From: Lachnospiraceae bacterium
GTDB taxonomy: Bacteria; Bacillota; Clostridia; Lachnospirales; Lachnospiraceae
Reading direction: 5' to 3'
DNA: 64,000 bases
NCBI GenBank assembly: GCA_022793195.1
Contig: JAAWCJ010000038.1
Location: forward strand, 62,001 to 126,000
Part shown: positions 16,977-26,132 of the stretch, piece by piece
How positions within the stretch are numbered: position 1 is the stretch's first letter
How the letters are laid out: each line of letters opens with the position of its first letter
The notes under the pieces: model-generated
Seen by the model: the letters and a program-made list of their open reading frames with translations, nothing else
Database searches by the model: none
Told to the model about the DNA's origin: nothing
Position numbers and translations under genes: made by a program

Positions 16977-17933
16977 ATGAAATATGCAGCAATTCTTTCT
17001 GTGCTGATTTCCTTTGCCATCAGCGCAGTGCTCTGTCCGATTTTGATTCCGTTTCTCAGGAAATTAAAATTTGGCCAGACCATCAGGGAAGAAGGGCCGA
17101 AAGCCCATGCGAAGAAATCGGGGACGCCCACCATGGGCGGCCTTGCAATTCTCATCAGCATTGCAGTGACGAGTCTCATTTTTTTGGAAGACTATCCGAA
17201 GATCATTCCGGTATTGTTTACTACGGTGGGTTTTGGCATTGTGGGGCTTTTGGACGATTTTATTAAAGTGGTGTTAAAGCGTTCAGAAGGGTTAAAGCCC
17301 TGGCAGAAGCTTTCAGGGCAGCTTGTCATTGCGGGAATCCTCTGCTATTATCTTATGACCTCCGATGTGGTATCGACAGCCATGGTAATTCCTTTCACCG
17401 GAGGGAAGACCCTGGAACTGGGCTGGTTTTTTATTCCTGCTTTTTTCATTATTGTATTGGGAACGGACAACGGGGTAAATCTGACCGACGGCCTGGACGG
17501 ACTGTGCACCAGTGTGACGATTTTGGTGGCTGTGTTCTTTACCGTGGTTTCAGGAGGGGAAAGAGGCGGGATTGAGCCTGTCACCGGCGCGGTGGTGGGG
17601 AGCCTTTTGGGATTTTTGGTGTTTAATGCTTATCCGGCCAAAGTGTTTATGGGGGACACCGGATCTTTAGCCCTGGGCGGGTTTGTGGTGTCCACTGCCT
17701 TTATGCTACAGCTCCCGATTTTTATCCTGATGGTGGGATTTATCTATTTTGCCGAAACGGTCTCCGTTATGCTGCAGGTGACTTATTTTAAAAGCACTCA
17801 TGGAAAAAGGCTGTTCCGTATGACTCCCATCCATCACCATTTTGAGCTTGGCGGCTGGTCAGAGACAAGGATTGTTACGGTATTTTCCACCATAACGGCT
17901 CTTTTGTGTCTGCTTGCTTATATGGCCTTGTAG
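16977..17933 (+). CDS. mraY: phospho-N-acetylmuramoyl-pentapeptide transferase MraY
   Basis: MraY makes lipid I from UDP-MurNAc-pentapeptide and undecaprenyl phosphate. ATG 16977 with AGGAG upstream gives 318 residues, close to the family norm; a longer reading from 16929 adds 16 unconserved residues. Visible features are about ten membrane helices, HAKKSGTPTMGG, the Mg-binding LLDDFIKV, NLTDGLDGL and the histidine-rich MTPIHHHFEL. It overlaps no neighbour, and murD begins 23 bp after its stop. Confidence 0.96.
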   Translation: MKYAAILSVLISFAISAVLCPILIPFLRKLKFGQTIREEGPKAHAKKSGTPTMGGLAILISIAVTSLIFLEDYPKIIPVLFTTVGFGIVGLLDDFIKVVLKRSEGLKPWQKLSGQLVIAGILCYYLMTSDVVSTAMVIPFTGGKTLELGWFFIPAFFIIVLGTDNGVNLTDGLDGLCTSVTILVAVFFTVVSGGERGGIEPVTGAVVGSLLGFLVFNAYPAKVFMGDTGSLALGGFVVSTAFMLQLPIFILMVGFIYFAETVSVMLQVTYFKSTHGKRLFRMTPIHHHFELGGWSETRIVTVFSTITALLCLLAYMAL

Positions 17934-17956
17934 CAGGCGGAAAGGAGATTGGAGAA

Positions 17957-19306
17957 ATGAATCAGACGATACTTGTGGCAGGCGGGGGCGTAAGCGGAAT
18001 CGGCGCTGCCGGGATGCTTCTCGAAACAGGAAAATCTGTGATTTTATATGATGGTAATGAAAACCTGGATCAGGAGGCGCTTAGGGCGCATTTTCCGGGA
18101 CGGGAGATGGAAATTGTGCTGGGGGCGCTTTCCGATGAAGTGGTTTCCAGGATAGAGGCATGTGTCATCAGCCCGGGTATTCCCATGAAAGCCCCTTTTG
18201 TAAAAAAACTAAAGGATGCGGGGGTTCCTGTCTGGAGCGAGATCGAAGCGGCTTTCCGCCATGCGAAAGGGCGTCTGGCCGCCATTACAGGGACAAATGG
18301 AAAAACAACGACGACAGCTTTGACGGGACAGATTTTGGGGAATTATTATGAAAGCAGTTTTGTGGTGGGGAACATCGGGACGGCTTATACAAAAGAAGCG
18401 CTCAATACAAAAGAAAATTCTGTCACAGTGGCGGAAATTTCCAGCTTTCAGCTGGAATCCATTGATACGTTCCATCCTCAGGTCAGTGCGATTTTGAATT
18501 TGACGCCGGATCATCTGGACCGCCATGGCTCTATGGAAGAATATATCCGGGTGAAAGAGCTGGTGGTGAAGAACCAGACAGGAGGGGATGTCTGCGTATT
18601 GAATTACGAAGACCAGGCGCTGAGGTCTTTTGGAGACGGCCTTTCCATAAAAGTTTTCTGGTTCAGCAGCAAGAGAAGGGTTCCGGGGGGCATTTATCTG
18701 GAGGGAAGCTCCATTGTCAGTGAGATTTCCGGAAAAAGGGAAGTGTTGGTCAATGTGGGGGAACTTCAGATTTTAGGTATCCATAATTATGAAAACGCCA
18801 TGGCGGCCAGCGCGGTTTCTTATGCCATGGGCGTACCTTTGGACGTGATTAGAAATACTTTGCGGGAATTTAAAGCCGTGGAGCACAGGATTGAGTTTGT
18901 GGTGGAAAGGAATGGCGTCGCTTATTACAATGATTCCAAAGGGACCAACCCCGATGCGGCGATCCAGGGAATCCGGGCCATGGTGCGGCCTACGGTGCTG
19001 ATTGCCGGAGGTTATGATAAAGGTTCTGTTTATGGCCAGTGGCTTGAGGCATGCCGGGGGAAAATGAAGGCGCTGATTCTCCTGGGAGCCACAGCGGAAA
19101 AAATAGCAAAAGAAGCAAACAGCCTGGGATTTGACCAGATCTTTATGGCTTCTTCCATGGAGGAGGCCATGGAGCTTGCGAAGAAGCTGGCAGAGCCTGG
19201 GGATGCAGTGCTCTTGTCGCCGGCCTGTGCAAGCTGGGGGATGTTTAAAAATTATGAGGACCGCGGGAAAATATTTAAGGAATTGGCCAGGAAAATAGAA
19301 GAATAA
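17957..19306 (+). CDS. murD: UDP-N-acetylmuramoylalanine--D-glutamate ligase MurD
   Basis: This cytosolic ligase adds D-Glu to UDP-MurNAc-L-Ala. ATG 17957, with AAAGGAG nine bases upstream, gives 449 residues. The Rossmann-like N-domain starts ILVAGGGVSGIGAA, the ATP loop is ITGTNGKTTTT (about residue 112), and the C-terminal Mur-ligase domain has YNDSKGTNPDA and LLSPACASWGMFKNYEDRG. All catalytic signatures are intact. It lies between mraY and ftsW as in other dcw clusters; murE and murF are absent from this cluster. Confidence 0.96.
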   Translation: MNQTILVAGGGVSGIGAAGMLLETGKSVILYDGNENLDQEALRAHFPGREMEIVLGALSDEVVSRIEACVISPGIPMKAPFVKKLKDAGVPVWSEIEAAFRHAKGRLAAITGTNGKTTTTALTGQILGNYYESSFVVGNIGTAYTKEALNTKENSVTVAEISSFQLESIDTFHPQVSAILNLTPDHLDRHGSMEEYIRVKELVVKNQTGGDVCVLNYEDQALRSFGDGLSIKVFWFSSKRRVPGGIYLEGSSIVSEISGKREVLVNVGELQILGIHNYENAMAASAVSYAMGVPLDVIRNTLREFKAVEHRIEFVVERNGVAYYNDSKGTNPDAAIQGIRAMVRPTVLIAGGYDKGSVYGQWLEACRGKMKALILLGATAEKIAKEANSLGFDQIFMASSMEEAMELAKKLAEPGDAVLLSPACASWGMFKNYEDRGKIFKELARKIEE

Positions 19307-19336
19307 AAAGATAGAAGTGAAGGTTGGAGTGAGCGC

Positions 19337-20572
19337 ATGGCAGGTCGGAACATAGAAAGACAATATGCGGAAAACAGGTATACAGAAGAAGATGGCGAAA
19401 GAAACCGGAGCCTGGAGGAAAAACCTGAAACAGGGCAGAAAAAAAAGCGGCAACGGTATTTTGACTATAGCCTGTTGGCCGTAATTATCTTTTTGTGTTG
19501 TTTTGGCCTGGTTATGGTGTACAGTTCCAGCTCCTATGCGGCCCAAATCAAGAGCGGGGATTCCCTGTTCTATCTGAAGAAGCAGGGGGTGGCTTTGTTG
19601 ATCGGTTTCGGATGTATGTTTCTTGTCTCGAAAATTGATTACCACCGATATGCAAAGGTGGCGGTTTTCGGTTATATCCTGGCTCTTGTGTTAATGATTC
19701 TGGTTAATTATACTCCTCTGGGAATCGAATACAATGGCAAGAAACGCTGGTTTGGTTTTGGAAATACTTCTCTGTTTCAGGCGGCGGAAGCCGTGAAAGT
19801 TGCGGTGATTTTATCTATGGCAAGCCTTGTGACAAGATTTTCCAAAAAAATTGATTTGTGGAGACTGCAGCTTCTTTTGGTGGTCCTGCAGGCCCCCTTG
19901 ATTTTTCTGGTGACAGACAACAATTTGAGCAGCGGCATTATCCTTCTGGGCATTGTGTTTCTTATGCTTTTTGTGGCCAGCCGGAAAAAGCTGCGTTTTT
20001 TCATGGCAGTGGCCCTGGTGGCGGGCTTGGCAGCGTTTGTAACTGTGTTTTCCGATCAGATTATTGAGTGGAATATCCTGAAGGATTACCAGATGGAGAG
20101 GATCCTTGTATGGAAAGACCCGACGGCGTTTGCCCTGGACGGCGGTATGCAGGTGCTTCAGGGGCTTTACGCCATTGGCTCCGGCGGCCTTTTTGGAAAG
20201 GGACTGGGAGAGAGCATGCAGAAGCTGGGCTTCGTGCCGGAAGCGCAGAACGATATGGTTTTTTCTATTATATGCGAGGAATTAGGGTTGTTTGGAGCTG
20301 TCTGTGTGATTCTCTTGTTTTTGTTTATGATATGGAGATTTGTGGTTATTGCCAATAATGCGCCGGATTTGTTCGGAGCGATGCTAGTGGTGGGGATCAT
20401 GTCCCACATTGCCCTTCAGGTGATTTTAAATATTGCCGTAGTGACCAACACGATTCCCAATACGGGGATTACCCTGCCGTTTATCAGTTACGGAGGCACT
20501 TCGGTTGTTTTCCTGATGATGGAGATGGGGGCGGCCCTCAGTGTGTCTGCCAGCATCAGATATGAAAGATAA
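19337..20572 (+). CDS. ftsW: FtsW/SpoVE-type SEDS glycosyltransferase
   Basis: The 411-residue polytopic protein of the SEDS family polymerises lipid II together with a class B PBP. A charged cytosolic N-terminus of about 45 residues precedes roughly ten membrane helices. Conserved segments include VYSSSSY, GKKRWF, QAAEAVKVAVI and the C-terminal NTGITLPFISYGGTS. GGAG lies eight bases before the ATG. FtsW and SpoVE cannot be separated by sequence alone. Two class B PBPs upstream give it two possible partners. In most dcw clusters murG follows; here ftsQ follows directly. Confidence 0.92.
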   Translation: MAGRNIERQYAENRYTEEDGERNRSLEEKPETGQKKKRQRYFDYSLLAVIIFLCCFGLVMVYSSSSYAAQIKSGDSLFYLKKQGVALLIGFGCMFLVSKIDYHRYAKVAVFGYILALVLMILVNYTPLGIEYNGKKRWFGFGNTSLFQAAEAVKVAVILSMASLVTRFSKKIDLWRLQLLLVVLQAPLIFLVTDNNLSSGIILLGIVFLMLFVASRKKLRFFMAVALVAGLAAFVTVFSDQIIEWNILKDYQMERILVWKDPTAFALDGGMQVLQGLYAIGSGGLFGKGLGESMQKLGFVPEAQNDMVFSIICEELGLFGAVCVILLFLFMIWRFVVIANNAPDLFGAMLVVGIMSHIALQVILNIAVVTNTIPNTGITLPFISYGGTSVVFLMMEMGAALSVSASIRYER

Positions 20573-20585
20573 CGGAGGCCTGGCC

Positions 20586-21362
20586 ATGCAGCGTGACAAT
20601 TACATGGAGGGGAGAGAACGGAGAAGAAACAGGAAAAACCGCAGACGCCGGAAAATATTCGGAATGATCTTCCTTTTCCTTTTGCTGTTGGTATTGTTTG
20701 GGTATAGCACAAGGATTAGCGACATAACGGTTGTGGGAAATACCCGCTATACAGAAGAGGAACTTCTTTCCATGGTTTTTTCCGGGAACGAAGACAGAAA
20801 TACCTTTTATGCCCTTTACCGGAACCAGTTTGGAAAGCGGGAGGATATTCCATTTGTGGAAAAATACAGTGTGAAGGTGACAGGGCTTCATTCCGCACAG
20901 ATCATTGTCTATGAAAAAAGCCTGGCAGGATGTATTGAATATATGGGTTCCTATATGTATTTTGACAGGGAGGGGACCATTGTGGAAAGTTCCAGGGAAC
21001 TGGAACCCCAGATTCCTTTGGTGACGGGAATTAAATTCCAAAGTATTGTCATGTATGAAAAGCTGCCGGTGGAGGACGATACGGTTTTTGCAGAAATTTT
21101 AAATCTGTCCCAGCTTCTTGGCCAATTCCAGCTCTTTGCAGAGAGGATGGATTTTGACAGTGAAAACAAGGTGACGCTGATTATGGGGGATATCCGGGTG
21201 GTTTTGGGGGATGCCGACCATATGGCGGGAAAGGTGAAGGAGCTTCATGATATGTACCCGGAACTTTCCGGCCGTTCCGGTACGGTATATCTGGACGAAT
21301 ACAAGCCGGATGTCAAAAACCCCTCTTATCCTTTTGTGCCGGATGGTGGAGGAGCCCCATAA
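20586..21362 (+). CDS. ftsQ: cell division protein FtsQ/DivIB
   Basis: ATG 20586, seven bases after GGAGG, gives 258 residues. A very basic N-terminus (RERRRNRKNRRRRK) precedes one membrane helix (about residues 28-45) and then the POTRA domain (ISDITVVGNTRYTEEELLSM) and beta domain. FtsQ/DivIB stabilises the FtsL-FtsB subcomplex outside the membrane. The start is 13 bp after the ftsW stop, and the reading upstream from 20541 would overlap ftsW without a ribosome site. Confidence 0.9.
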   Translation: MQRDNYMEGRERRRNRKNRRRRKIFGMIFLFLLLLVLFGYSTRISDITVVGNTRYTEEELLSMVFSGNEDRNTFYALYRNQFGKREDIPFVEKYSVKVTGLHSAQIIVYEKSLAGCIEYMGSYMYFDREGTIVESSRELEPQIPLVTGIKFQSIVMYEKLPVEDDTVFAEILNLSQLLGQFQLFAERMDFDSENKVTLIMGDIRVVLGDADHMAGKVKELHDMYPELSGRSGTVYLDEYKPDVKNPSYPFVPDGGGAP

Positions 21363-21391
21363 AAATTAAAGGATTTTTGTGAAACTAACAG

Positions 21392-21420
21392 TTGATTAAT
21401 TTGTAAAAATGACTTATGCT
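21392..21420 (+). promoter_or_regulatory. possible sigma-A promoter for ftsZ
   Basis: TTGATT, 17 bp, TATGCT in the 125-bp ftsQ-ftsZ gap, which would allow ftsZ expression apart from the rest of the cluster. Confidence 0.45.
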
Positions 21421-21487
21421 ATAAAGGTGGCGGCACATGCTCAAAGGTGTTTGCTTTTGGAGCAACAGATTGAGGGAGGAAAATGCT

Positions 21488-22696
21488 TTGTTAGAGATCA
21501 GAATTAACGAATCCGAAAGCTCAGCGAAAATTATTGTGATAGGCGTAGGCGGCGCCGGCAATAATGCTGTGAATCGAATGATTGATGAAAATATTTGCGG
21601 TGTGGAGTTTATTGGCGTCAACACAGATAAGCAGGCTCTTCAGCTTTGTAAAGCCCCTACGGCGATTCAGATTGGAGAAAAGCTGACGAAGGGATTAGGC
21701 GCGGGAGCAAGGCCGGAAGTGGGGCAGAAAGCGGCGGAGGAAAGCTCTGAGGATATTGCTGCCGCCATTAAAGGGGCAGATATGGTGTTTGTCACCTGCG
21801 GCATGGGTGGCGGTACAGGGACAGGAGCAGCCCCTGTTGTGGCCGGACTTGCCAAGGAAATGGGAATTCTGACAGTAGGCGTAGTGACAAAGCCTTTTAA
21901 GTTTGAGGGAAAAGCCCGTATGACCAATGCCCTCAATGGTATCGACCGTTTAAAAGAAAGCGTGGACACACTGATTGTGATTCCAAATGACAGGCTTTTG
22001 GAGATTGTGGACCGGAGAACTACCATGCCGGAGGCACTGCGGAGAGCTGATGAAGTGCTTCAGCAGGCAGTGCAGGGCATTACGGATTTGATCAATGTCC
22101 CTGCTTTGATTAACCTGGATTTTGCAGATATCCAGACAGTGATGATAGATAAAGGAATTGCCCATATCGGTATTGGACATGCAAAGGGAGATGACAAGGC
22201 CATCGAGGCGGTCAAGGAAGCAGTATCCAGCCCTCTTCTGGAGACGACCATTGAAGGCGCTTCCCATGTGATTATCAATATTTCCGGTGATATTGGCCTG
22301 ATGGAAGCAAATGAGGCTGCAAGTTATGTTCAGGATTTGGCCGGGGACAATGCCAATATTATTTTTGGCGCCATGTATGACGATACGGTACAGGATGAAG
22401 CCAGCATTACTGTGATTGCCACGGGACTGGAGCCTTTTGAAAATGCCGGGACGCCCATGGGCGCATCGGCAGCTTCGGGATTTAATTCTTATAAACCTGC
22501 GGCAAAAGCGACGACTTCTTATATGTCACAGCCTTCCCAGGGAAAACAGGCGGTTTCCGGGACAGCGGCAAGGCAGCTTCCGCCACGTCCGGTGGCTCCC
22601 AGCTTTGGTAATCCCAGCAGCGGGGCTGGTTACCGCGTACCGGAAAACAAAGGGAATATTACCATCCCTGATTTTCTTCAGAAAACAAGAAAATAA
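21488..22696 (+). CDS. ftsZ: cell division GTPase FtsZ
   Basis: The protein polymerises into the cytokinetic ring. The best start is TTG 21488, eight bases after GGGAGGA, giving 402 residues beginning [11 protein letters not shown]; an ATG at 21437 in frame lacks a ribosome site. The nucleotide-binding loop [10 protein letters not shown], the tubulin signature [13 protein letters not shown], the synergy loop with [11 protein letters not shown], a flexible linker (about residues 315-385) and the C-terminal peptide [12 protein letters not shown], which binds FtsA/SepF-type partners, are all present. It is the last gene of the dcw cluster and is followed by a terminator. Confidence 0.97.
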   Translation: MLEIRINESESSAKIIVIGVGGAGNNAVNRMIDENICGVEFIGVNTDKQALQLCKAPTAIQIGEKLTKGLGAGARPEVGQKAAEESSEDIAAAIKGADMVFVTCGMGGGTGTGAAPVVAGLAKEMGILTVGVVTKPFKFEGKARMTNALNGIDRLKESVDTLIVIPNDRLLEIVDRRTTMPEALRRADEVLQQAVQGITDLINVPALINLDFADIQTVMIDKGIAHIGIGHAKGDDKAIEAVKEAVSSPLLETTIEGASHVIINISGDIGLMEANEAASYVQDLAGDNANIIFGAMYDDTVQDEASITVIATGLEPFENAGTPMGASAASGFNSYKPAAKATTSYMSQPSQGKQAVSGTAARQLPPRPVAPSFGNPSSGAGYRVPENKGNITIPDFLQKTRK

Positions 22697-22713
22697 AAAA
22701 GTGATTTACATAG

Positions 22714-22745
22714 AAAAGGATATCCGAGAGGGTATCCTTTTTTTT
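22714..22745 (+). terminator. intrinsic terminator after ftsZ
   Basis: AAAAGGATA pairs with TATCCTTTT across a ten-base loop, and the T run continues to 22745. Confidence 0.8.
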
Positions 22746-22747
22746 GT

Positions 22748-22779
22748 CGTATAGGAAACTTCGTTTCCTATCCTATACG
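22748..22779 (+). repeat. lone hairpin module A of the mosaic repeat family
   Basis: CGTATAGGA/TCCTATACG outer arms and an inner AGGAAAC-TTC-GTTTCCT hairpin. It matches the module at 36853-36879 (CGTATAGGAAACTTCGTT) and shares the TATAGGAAA core with 6441-6450. Confidence 0.65.
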
Positions 22780-22819
22780 CAAAAAAGGTCGATAAAATCT
22801 GCTGTTTTCCTCTGTCCTT

Positions 22820-22852
22820 TTGACAGATTCCGCATGAAGAATCTTCTATAAT
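22820..22852 (+). promoter_or_regulatory. spoIIG-type promoter with a long spacer and Spo0A-like boxes
   Basis: Consensus TTGACA (22820-22825) and TATAAT (22847-22852) are separated by 21 bp. The B. subtilis spoIIG promoter is known for a similar long spacer, used by sigma-A only with Spo0A~P. A one-mismatch Spo0A box (TTTGACA, complement TGTCAAA) overlaps the -35. Further near-matches lie at 22745-22751 (TGTCGTA) and 22787-22793 (GGTCGAT). Confidence 0.65.
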
Positions 22853-22865
22853 AATTCTTGTGAAA

Positions 22866-23759
22866 ATGAATTTATACATAGATGTACTGTTTGCAGTAAA
22901 TGTTTGGATGAATATGGGGCTGTTGGCGTTAACGGGAATCTGGCTTAAATACAAAAGGAAGGCAATCCGCCTTCTTTTCGGAGCCGGTATCGGAGGAATA
23001 TCCAGCTGTGTGTTTACAGTGTTTCCTATTTTTCCAAGATGGGCGGAACTTTTGTTTACTTATTTATTGATAGGGCCTGTTATGTGCAGGGCGGCTTTTG
23101 GAAAAAAAGGGATAAAGGCTGTATGTAAAGCCGCTTTTGTACTGGCGGCTGTATCTATATTTATCGGAGGTTTTCTGAATCAACTGTATTTTTATACCGG
23201 CGCAGGATATGTGATGAGGGAGCTATTGACAGGGAAAAGAGCGCAGGGAGGAGGCTTGCCGGTGCTTCTTCTGTTGGCGGCGGTTTCTTTTTTTGCGGGC
23301 AAAGAAGTTTTCTTTCTGTTTGGAACCATGAAAAGGGACAGAACGGATCTTTTTAGGGTACTGCTTATAAAAGGGAACAAACAGGTGGAAGTGACAGCGC
23401 TTTTGGATACAGGAAACAGGTTATATGAGCCTGTTACAAAAAAGCCGGTTTCCGTGGGCGAGATGAAAGCTTTGTCGTCATTGTTTCCGGAAGAGGAGGA
23501 GAAGACGGAAGGATTTCTTCTGATTCCCTATCATTCCATTGGAGGCGACGGATTTTTGAAAGGACGGAAACTGGACCAGATCGCCCTTGTCCGGGAAGAT
23601 GGAAGCTCCACTCCTTTTCCGGAAGAAACGTTTCTTGTGGCCCTCAAGGAGGGACAGCTTTCAAAAGACGGGAGCTATCAGTTGATTTTACACGGCGATT
23701 TTGCCGGCATTACAGCGTCTTTAAAGAAGAGGAGGATAAAAACATGGTCATCAAAGTAG
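22866..23759 (+). CDS. spoIIGA: sigma-E processing protease SpoIIGA
   Basis: This membrane aspartic protease activates pro-sigma-E in the mother cell. ATG 22866 gives 297 residues; GTG 22860 in frame is an alternative. Five membrane helices fill about residues 1-145. The cytosolic domain follows, with the catalytic signature [12 protein letters not shown] (Asp at about residue 180). Neither start has a visible ribosome site and both lie within a few bases of the predicted transcription start, so the mRNA may be nearly leaderless. The 3' end overlaps sigE by 16 bp, as expected for protease and substrate made together. Confidence 0.9.
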   Translation: MNLYIDVLFAVNVWMNMGLLALTGIWLKYKRKAIRLLFGAGIGGISSCVFTVFPIFPRWAELLFTYLLIGPVMCRAAFGKKGIKAVCKAAFVLAAVSIFIGGFLNQLYFYTGAGYVMRELLTGKRAQGGGLPVLLLLAAVSFFAGKEVFFLFGTMKRDRTDLFRVLLIKGNKQVEVTALLDTGNRLYEPVTKKPVSVGEMKALSSLFPEEEEKTEGFLLIPYHSIGGDGFLKGRKLDQIALVREDGSSTPFPEETFLVALKEGQLSKDGSYQLILHGDFAGITASLKKRRIKTWSSK

Positions 23760-24484
23760 CAGTTCCCAGCAGGTTTCAACTGAAAATTATTTCCAGTATG
23801 AAGGGCCTTCTGTTTTCAAAGAAAAATGAAGTACATTATATAGGAGGAAGTGATGTGCTTCCGGCGCCGCTTCCGCCGGAAACAGAAGCGGTAATGATTT
23901 CCAGACTGGGAACAGATGGGGAAAAAGAGGCAAAGGCAGAACTGATTGAACATAATTTGAGGCTGGTCGTTTACATAGCAAAGAAATTTGATAATACGGG
24001 GGTTGGCGTGGAAGACTTAATTTCCATCGGGACCATCGGCTTGATTAAGGCTATTAATACATTCAACAGTGGGAAAAATATTAAGCTGGCTACTTATGCG
24101 TCCCGCTGCATTGAAAATGAAATTCTTATGTATCTGCGCAGGAACAGTAAAACCAGGCTGGAGATCTCCATAGATGAGCCGCTCAATGTGGACTGGGATG
24201 GAAATGAGCTTCTGCTTTCGGATATTCTGGGAACAGAAGAAGATGTAATCTCCCGGGGGATAGAGGAAGAAGTGGAAAAGTCCTTGCTGAAACTGGCCAT
24301 TGAAAAACTGGGCGAGCGGGAACAGAAAATTGTCTGTCTCAGATTTGGGCTGGACAGGGAAGACGGAAATGAAATGACGCAGAAAGAGGTGGCGGATTTG
24401 CTGGGAATTTCCCAATCGTATATTTCAAGACTGGAAAAAAAGATCATACACCAGCTAAAAAAAGAAATTGTACGCTTTGAGTAA
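23744..24484 (+). CDS. sigE: RNA polymerase sporulation sigma factor SigE (pro-sigma-E)
   Basis: The 246-residue early mother-cell sigma factor starts at ATG 23744 behind GAGGAGGA, inside the spoIIGA 3' end. The pro-sequence is about 31 residues and ends in front of YIGGSD, matching the known cleavage region of B. subtilis pro-sigma-E. Region 2 ([48 protein letters not shown]) and region 4 ([20 protein letters not shown]) are intact. SpoIIGA upstream would remove the pro-sequence. Confidence 0.96.
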   Translation: MVIKVAVPSRFQLKIISSMKGLLFSKKNEVHYIGGSDVLPAPLPPETEAVMISRLGTDGEKEAKAELIEHNLRLVVYIAKKFDNTGVGVEDLISIGTIGLIKAINTFNSGKNIKLATYASRCIENEILMYLRRNSKTRLEISIDEPLNVDWDGNELLLSDILGTEEDVISRGIEEEVEKSLLKLAIEKLGEREQKIVCLRFGLDREDGNEMTQKEVADLLGISQSYISRLEKKIIHQLKKEIVRFE

Positions 24485-24496
24485 ATGTGCTATACT
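24468..24496 (+). promoter_or_regulatory. sigma-A promoter for the lipoprotein gene
   Basis: TTGTAC, 17 bp, TATACT, straddling the sigE stop codon. It suggests the next gene is transcribed separately from the spoIIG operon. Confidence 0.55.
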
Positions 24497-24537
24497 ACAA
24501 AAGATATATTGGAAAAATTAGGAGGAAACGGTTTGCG

Positions 24538-25233
24538 ATGAAGATATCCGGTATATGGAAACGGATGGTGACGGCGTTTGCGGCAGGGTGTATATTGGTG
24601 GGGATGGCCGGTTGCGGTTCGGGAGGTAATGGCAGTTCCGGAGGGACGGAAGCGTATAAGGAATATGTGATCGGTATTATGGATGCCAATTATCTGGCGA
24701 AATATGAGAAATATATGGAAATCACCGGATCGGTTCAGGCAGAAGCGGAAAAGATTTATGAGGCGAATATTCTGAATTTTTCCATGGAAATAGAAGATGC
24801 CCTTTCCGTTAAGAAAGATGTGGTAAGCAGGAATCTGGCGGAGCGGTTTGTGGATATGGCCGGGAGCCTGTACAGCCAGGTGAAGTATCAGGCAGTGGAT
24901 GTGGTACGGGAGGGGGATATTTATACCGTATCGGTAGAAATTGAACCCATAGATTTTTTTGGAACAGTGCAGGATCCGTTTCAGTCGGCTGTAGATGAGT
25001 TTAATGCCCAGGCAAAAAGCGGGGCTTTTGACGGATATACGGATGCGGAATATGAGGAGGCTTACGGTGTAGCCGTGGCCAATGCATTGGAAGCTAATAT
25101 CAAAAACGTTTCTTATGGAAGCAAGATCACAGTGGACGTGGTCCTGGATTATGATAAAGAAAATCACGTTTATTTCATCAGTGATGAGCAGATGGAAGGG
25201 CTTGATGATAAAGTGGTAAAGATGGTTCGGTAG
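24538..25233 (+). CDS. lipoprotein of unknown function between sigE and sigG
   Basis: ATG 24538 gives 231 residues with a lipoprotein signal: basic start (MKISGIWKR), hydrophobic core and lipobox MAGC (Cys near residue 24), then a Gly/Ser-rich linker. AGGAGG lies 12 bases upstream, slightly far. The mature part is acidic, with alternating helix and strand (KEYVIGIMDANYLAKYEKYMEIT and KITVDVVLDYDKEN). It looks like an extracellular NTF2-like or DUF5105-type domain, but I cannot name the family with confidence. In B. subtilis sigE and sigG are adjacent, so this gene is an insertion in that arrangement. Confidence 0.75.
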   Translation: MKISGIWKRMVTAFAAGCILVGMAGCGSGGNGSSGGTEAYKEYVIGIMDANYLAKYEKYMEITGSVQAEAEKIYEANILNFSMEIEDALSVKKDVVSRNLAERFVDMAGSLYSQVKYQAVDVVREGDIYTVSVEIEPIDFFGTVQDPFQSAVDEFNAQAKSGAFDGYTDAEYEEAYGVAVANALEANIKNVSYGSKITVDVVLDYDKENHVYFISDEQMEGLDDKVVKMVR

Positions 25234-25330
25234 CGCAGAAATTTTCCTTTTTTTTACGGGAAACTCTCCGTATAAATCCACTTAAATCCGTGCATCATTT
25301 TATATAGAATGAAGATGCGGAGGTAAGTGT

Positions 25331-26113
25331 ATGGCTGTATACAAGGTGGAAATCTGCGGGGTAAATACGTCCAAGCTCCCTCTCTTAAGCGCCGAGGAAA
25401 AGGAATCCCTTTGGGAAAAGATCAAGGCGGGGGACAAGGAGGCAAGGGAGCGTTACATTAAGGGGAACCTTCGTCTTGTTTTAAGTGTTATTCAGCGGTT
25501 TTCCGGGAACAATGAGAACAATGACGATTTATTTCAGATCGGCTGTATCGGCCTTATGAAAGCCATTGACAATTTCAACCCGGATATGATGGTGAAATTT
25601 TCCACATATGCTGTACCAATGATTGTCGGGGAAGTCCGTCGTTATCTCAGGGATTCCGGCAGTCCCATACGCGTCAGCCGTTCTCTCAGGGATACGGCAT
25701 ATAAAGCCATTTATGCGAAAGAATCCCTGATGAAAAAAAATTCCAAAGAACCTACGATTATGGAAATTGCTGAGGAAGTGGGCATGACCAGAGAGGAGAT
25801 CGTCTATGCCCTCGATGCCATCCAAAGTCCGGTGAGCCTTTATGAACCGATCTACACCGACGGCGGAGATACTCTGTATGTGATGGATCAGATCAGCGAT
25901 AAAAAAAATAAAGAAGAACGGTGGGTGGAAGAGATTTCCCTCAATGAAGCCCTGGCAAGGCTTCCGGAGCGGGAACGCCATATCATTAAACTTCGGTTTT
26001 ATGAGGGGAAAACCCAGATGGAAGTGGCCCAGGAAATAGCCATTTCCCAGGCGCAGGTAAGCCGCCTGGAGAAAAATGCCCTGAGAAGTATGAGGAATTA
26101 TTTAAGCTGTTAA
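25331..26113 (+). CDS. sigG: RNA polymerase sporulation sigma factor SigG
   Basis: The 260-residue late forespore sigma factor carries the N-terminal signature VEICGVNTSKLPLL (about residues 6-19), which in B. subtilis lies where anti-sigma factors act. Region 2 (NLRLVLSVIQRFSG, DLFQIGCIGLMKAIDNFN, FSTYAVPMIVGEVRRYLRD), region 3 (SRSLRDTAYKAI) and region 4 (QMEVAQEIAISQAQVSRLEKNAL) are complete. The ATG follows GCGGAGG. The gene ends 19 bp before the convergent dinB end. No promoter could be fixed in the 97-bp gap upstream. Confidence 0.96.
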   Translation: MAVYKVEICGVNTSKLPLLSAEEKESLWEKIKAGDKEARERYIKGNLRLVLSVIQRFSGNNENNDDLFQIGCIGLMKAIDNFNPDMMVKFSTYAVPMIVGEVRRYLRDSGSPIRVSRSLRDTAYKAIYAKESLMKKNSKEPTIMEIAEEVGMTREEIVYALDAIQSPVSLYEPIYTDGGDTLYVMDQISDKKNKEERWVEEISLNEALARLPERERHIIKLRFYEGKTQMEVAQEIAISQAQVSRLEKNALRSMRNYLSC

Positions 26114-26132
26114 AAGGTCTGAGAGGAGATGT

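Noticed and set aside
18773-19645. Minus-strand ORF of 290 codons
   Set aside because: It lies antisense to murD and ftsW, which are unambiguous; no ribosome site or family signal.
24490-25281. Minus-strand ORF of 263 codons
   Set aside because: It is antisense to the lipoprotein gene, which has signal peptide, lipobox, promoter and ribosome site.
25270-25300. Sigma-G or sigma-F promoter before sigG (GTATA ... CATCATTT)
   Set aside because: Only about half of the consensus positions match in each hexamer, and spacing is borderline.
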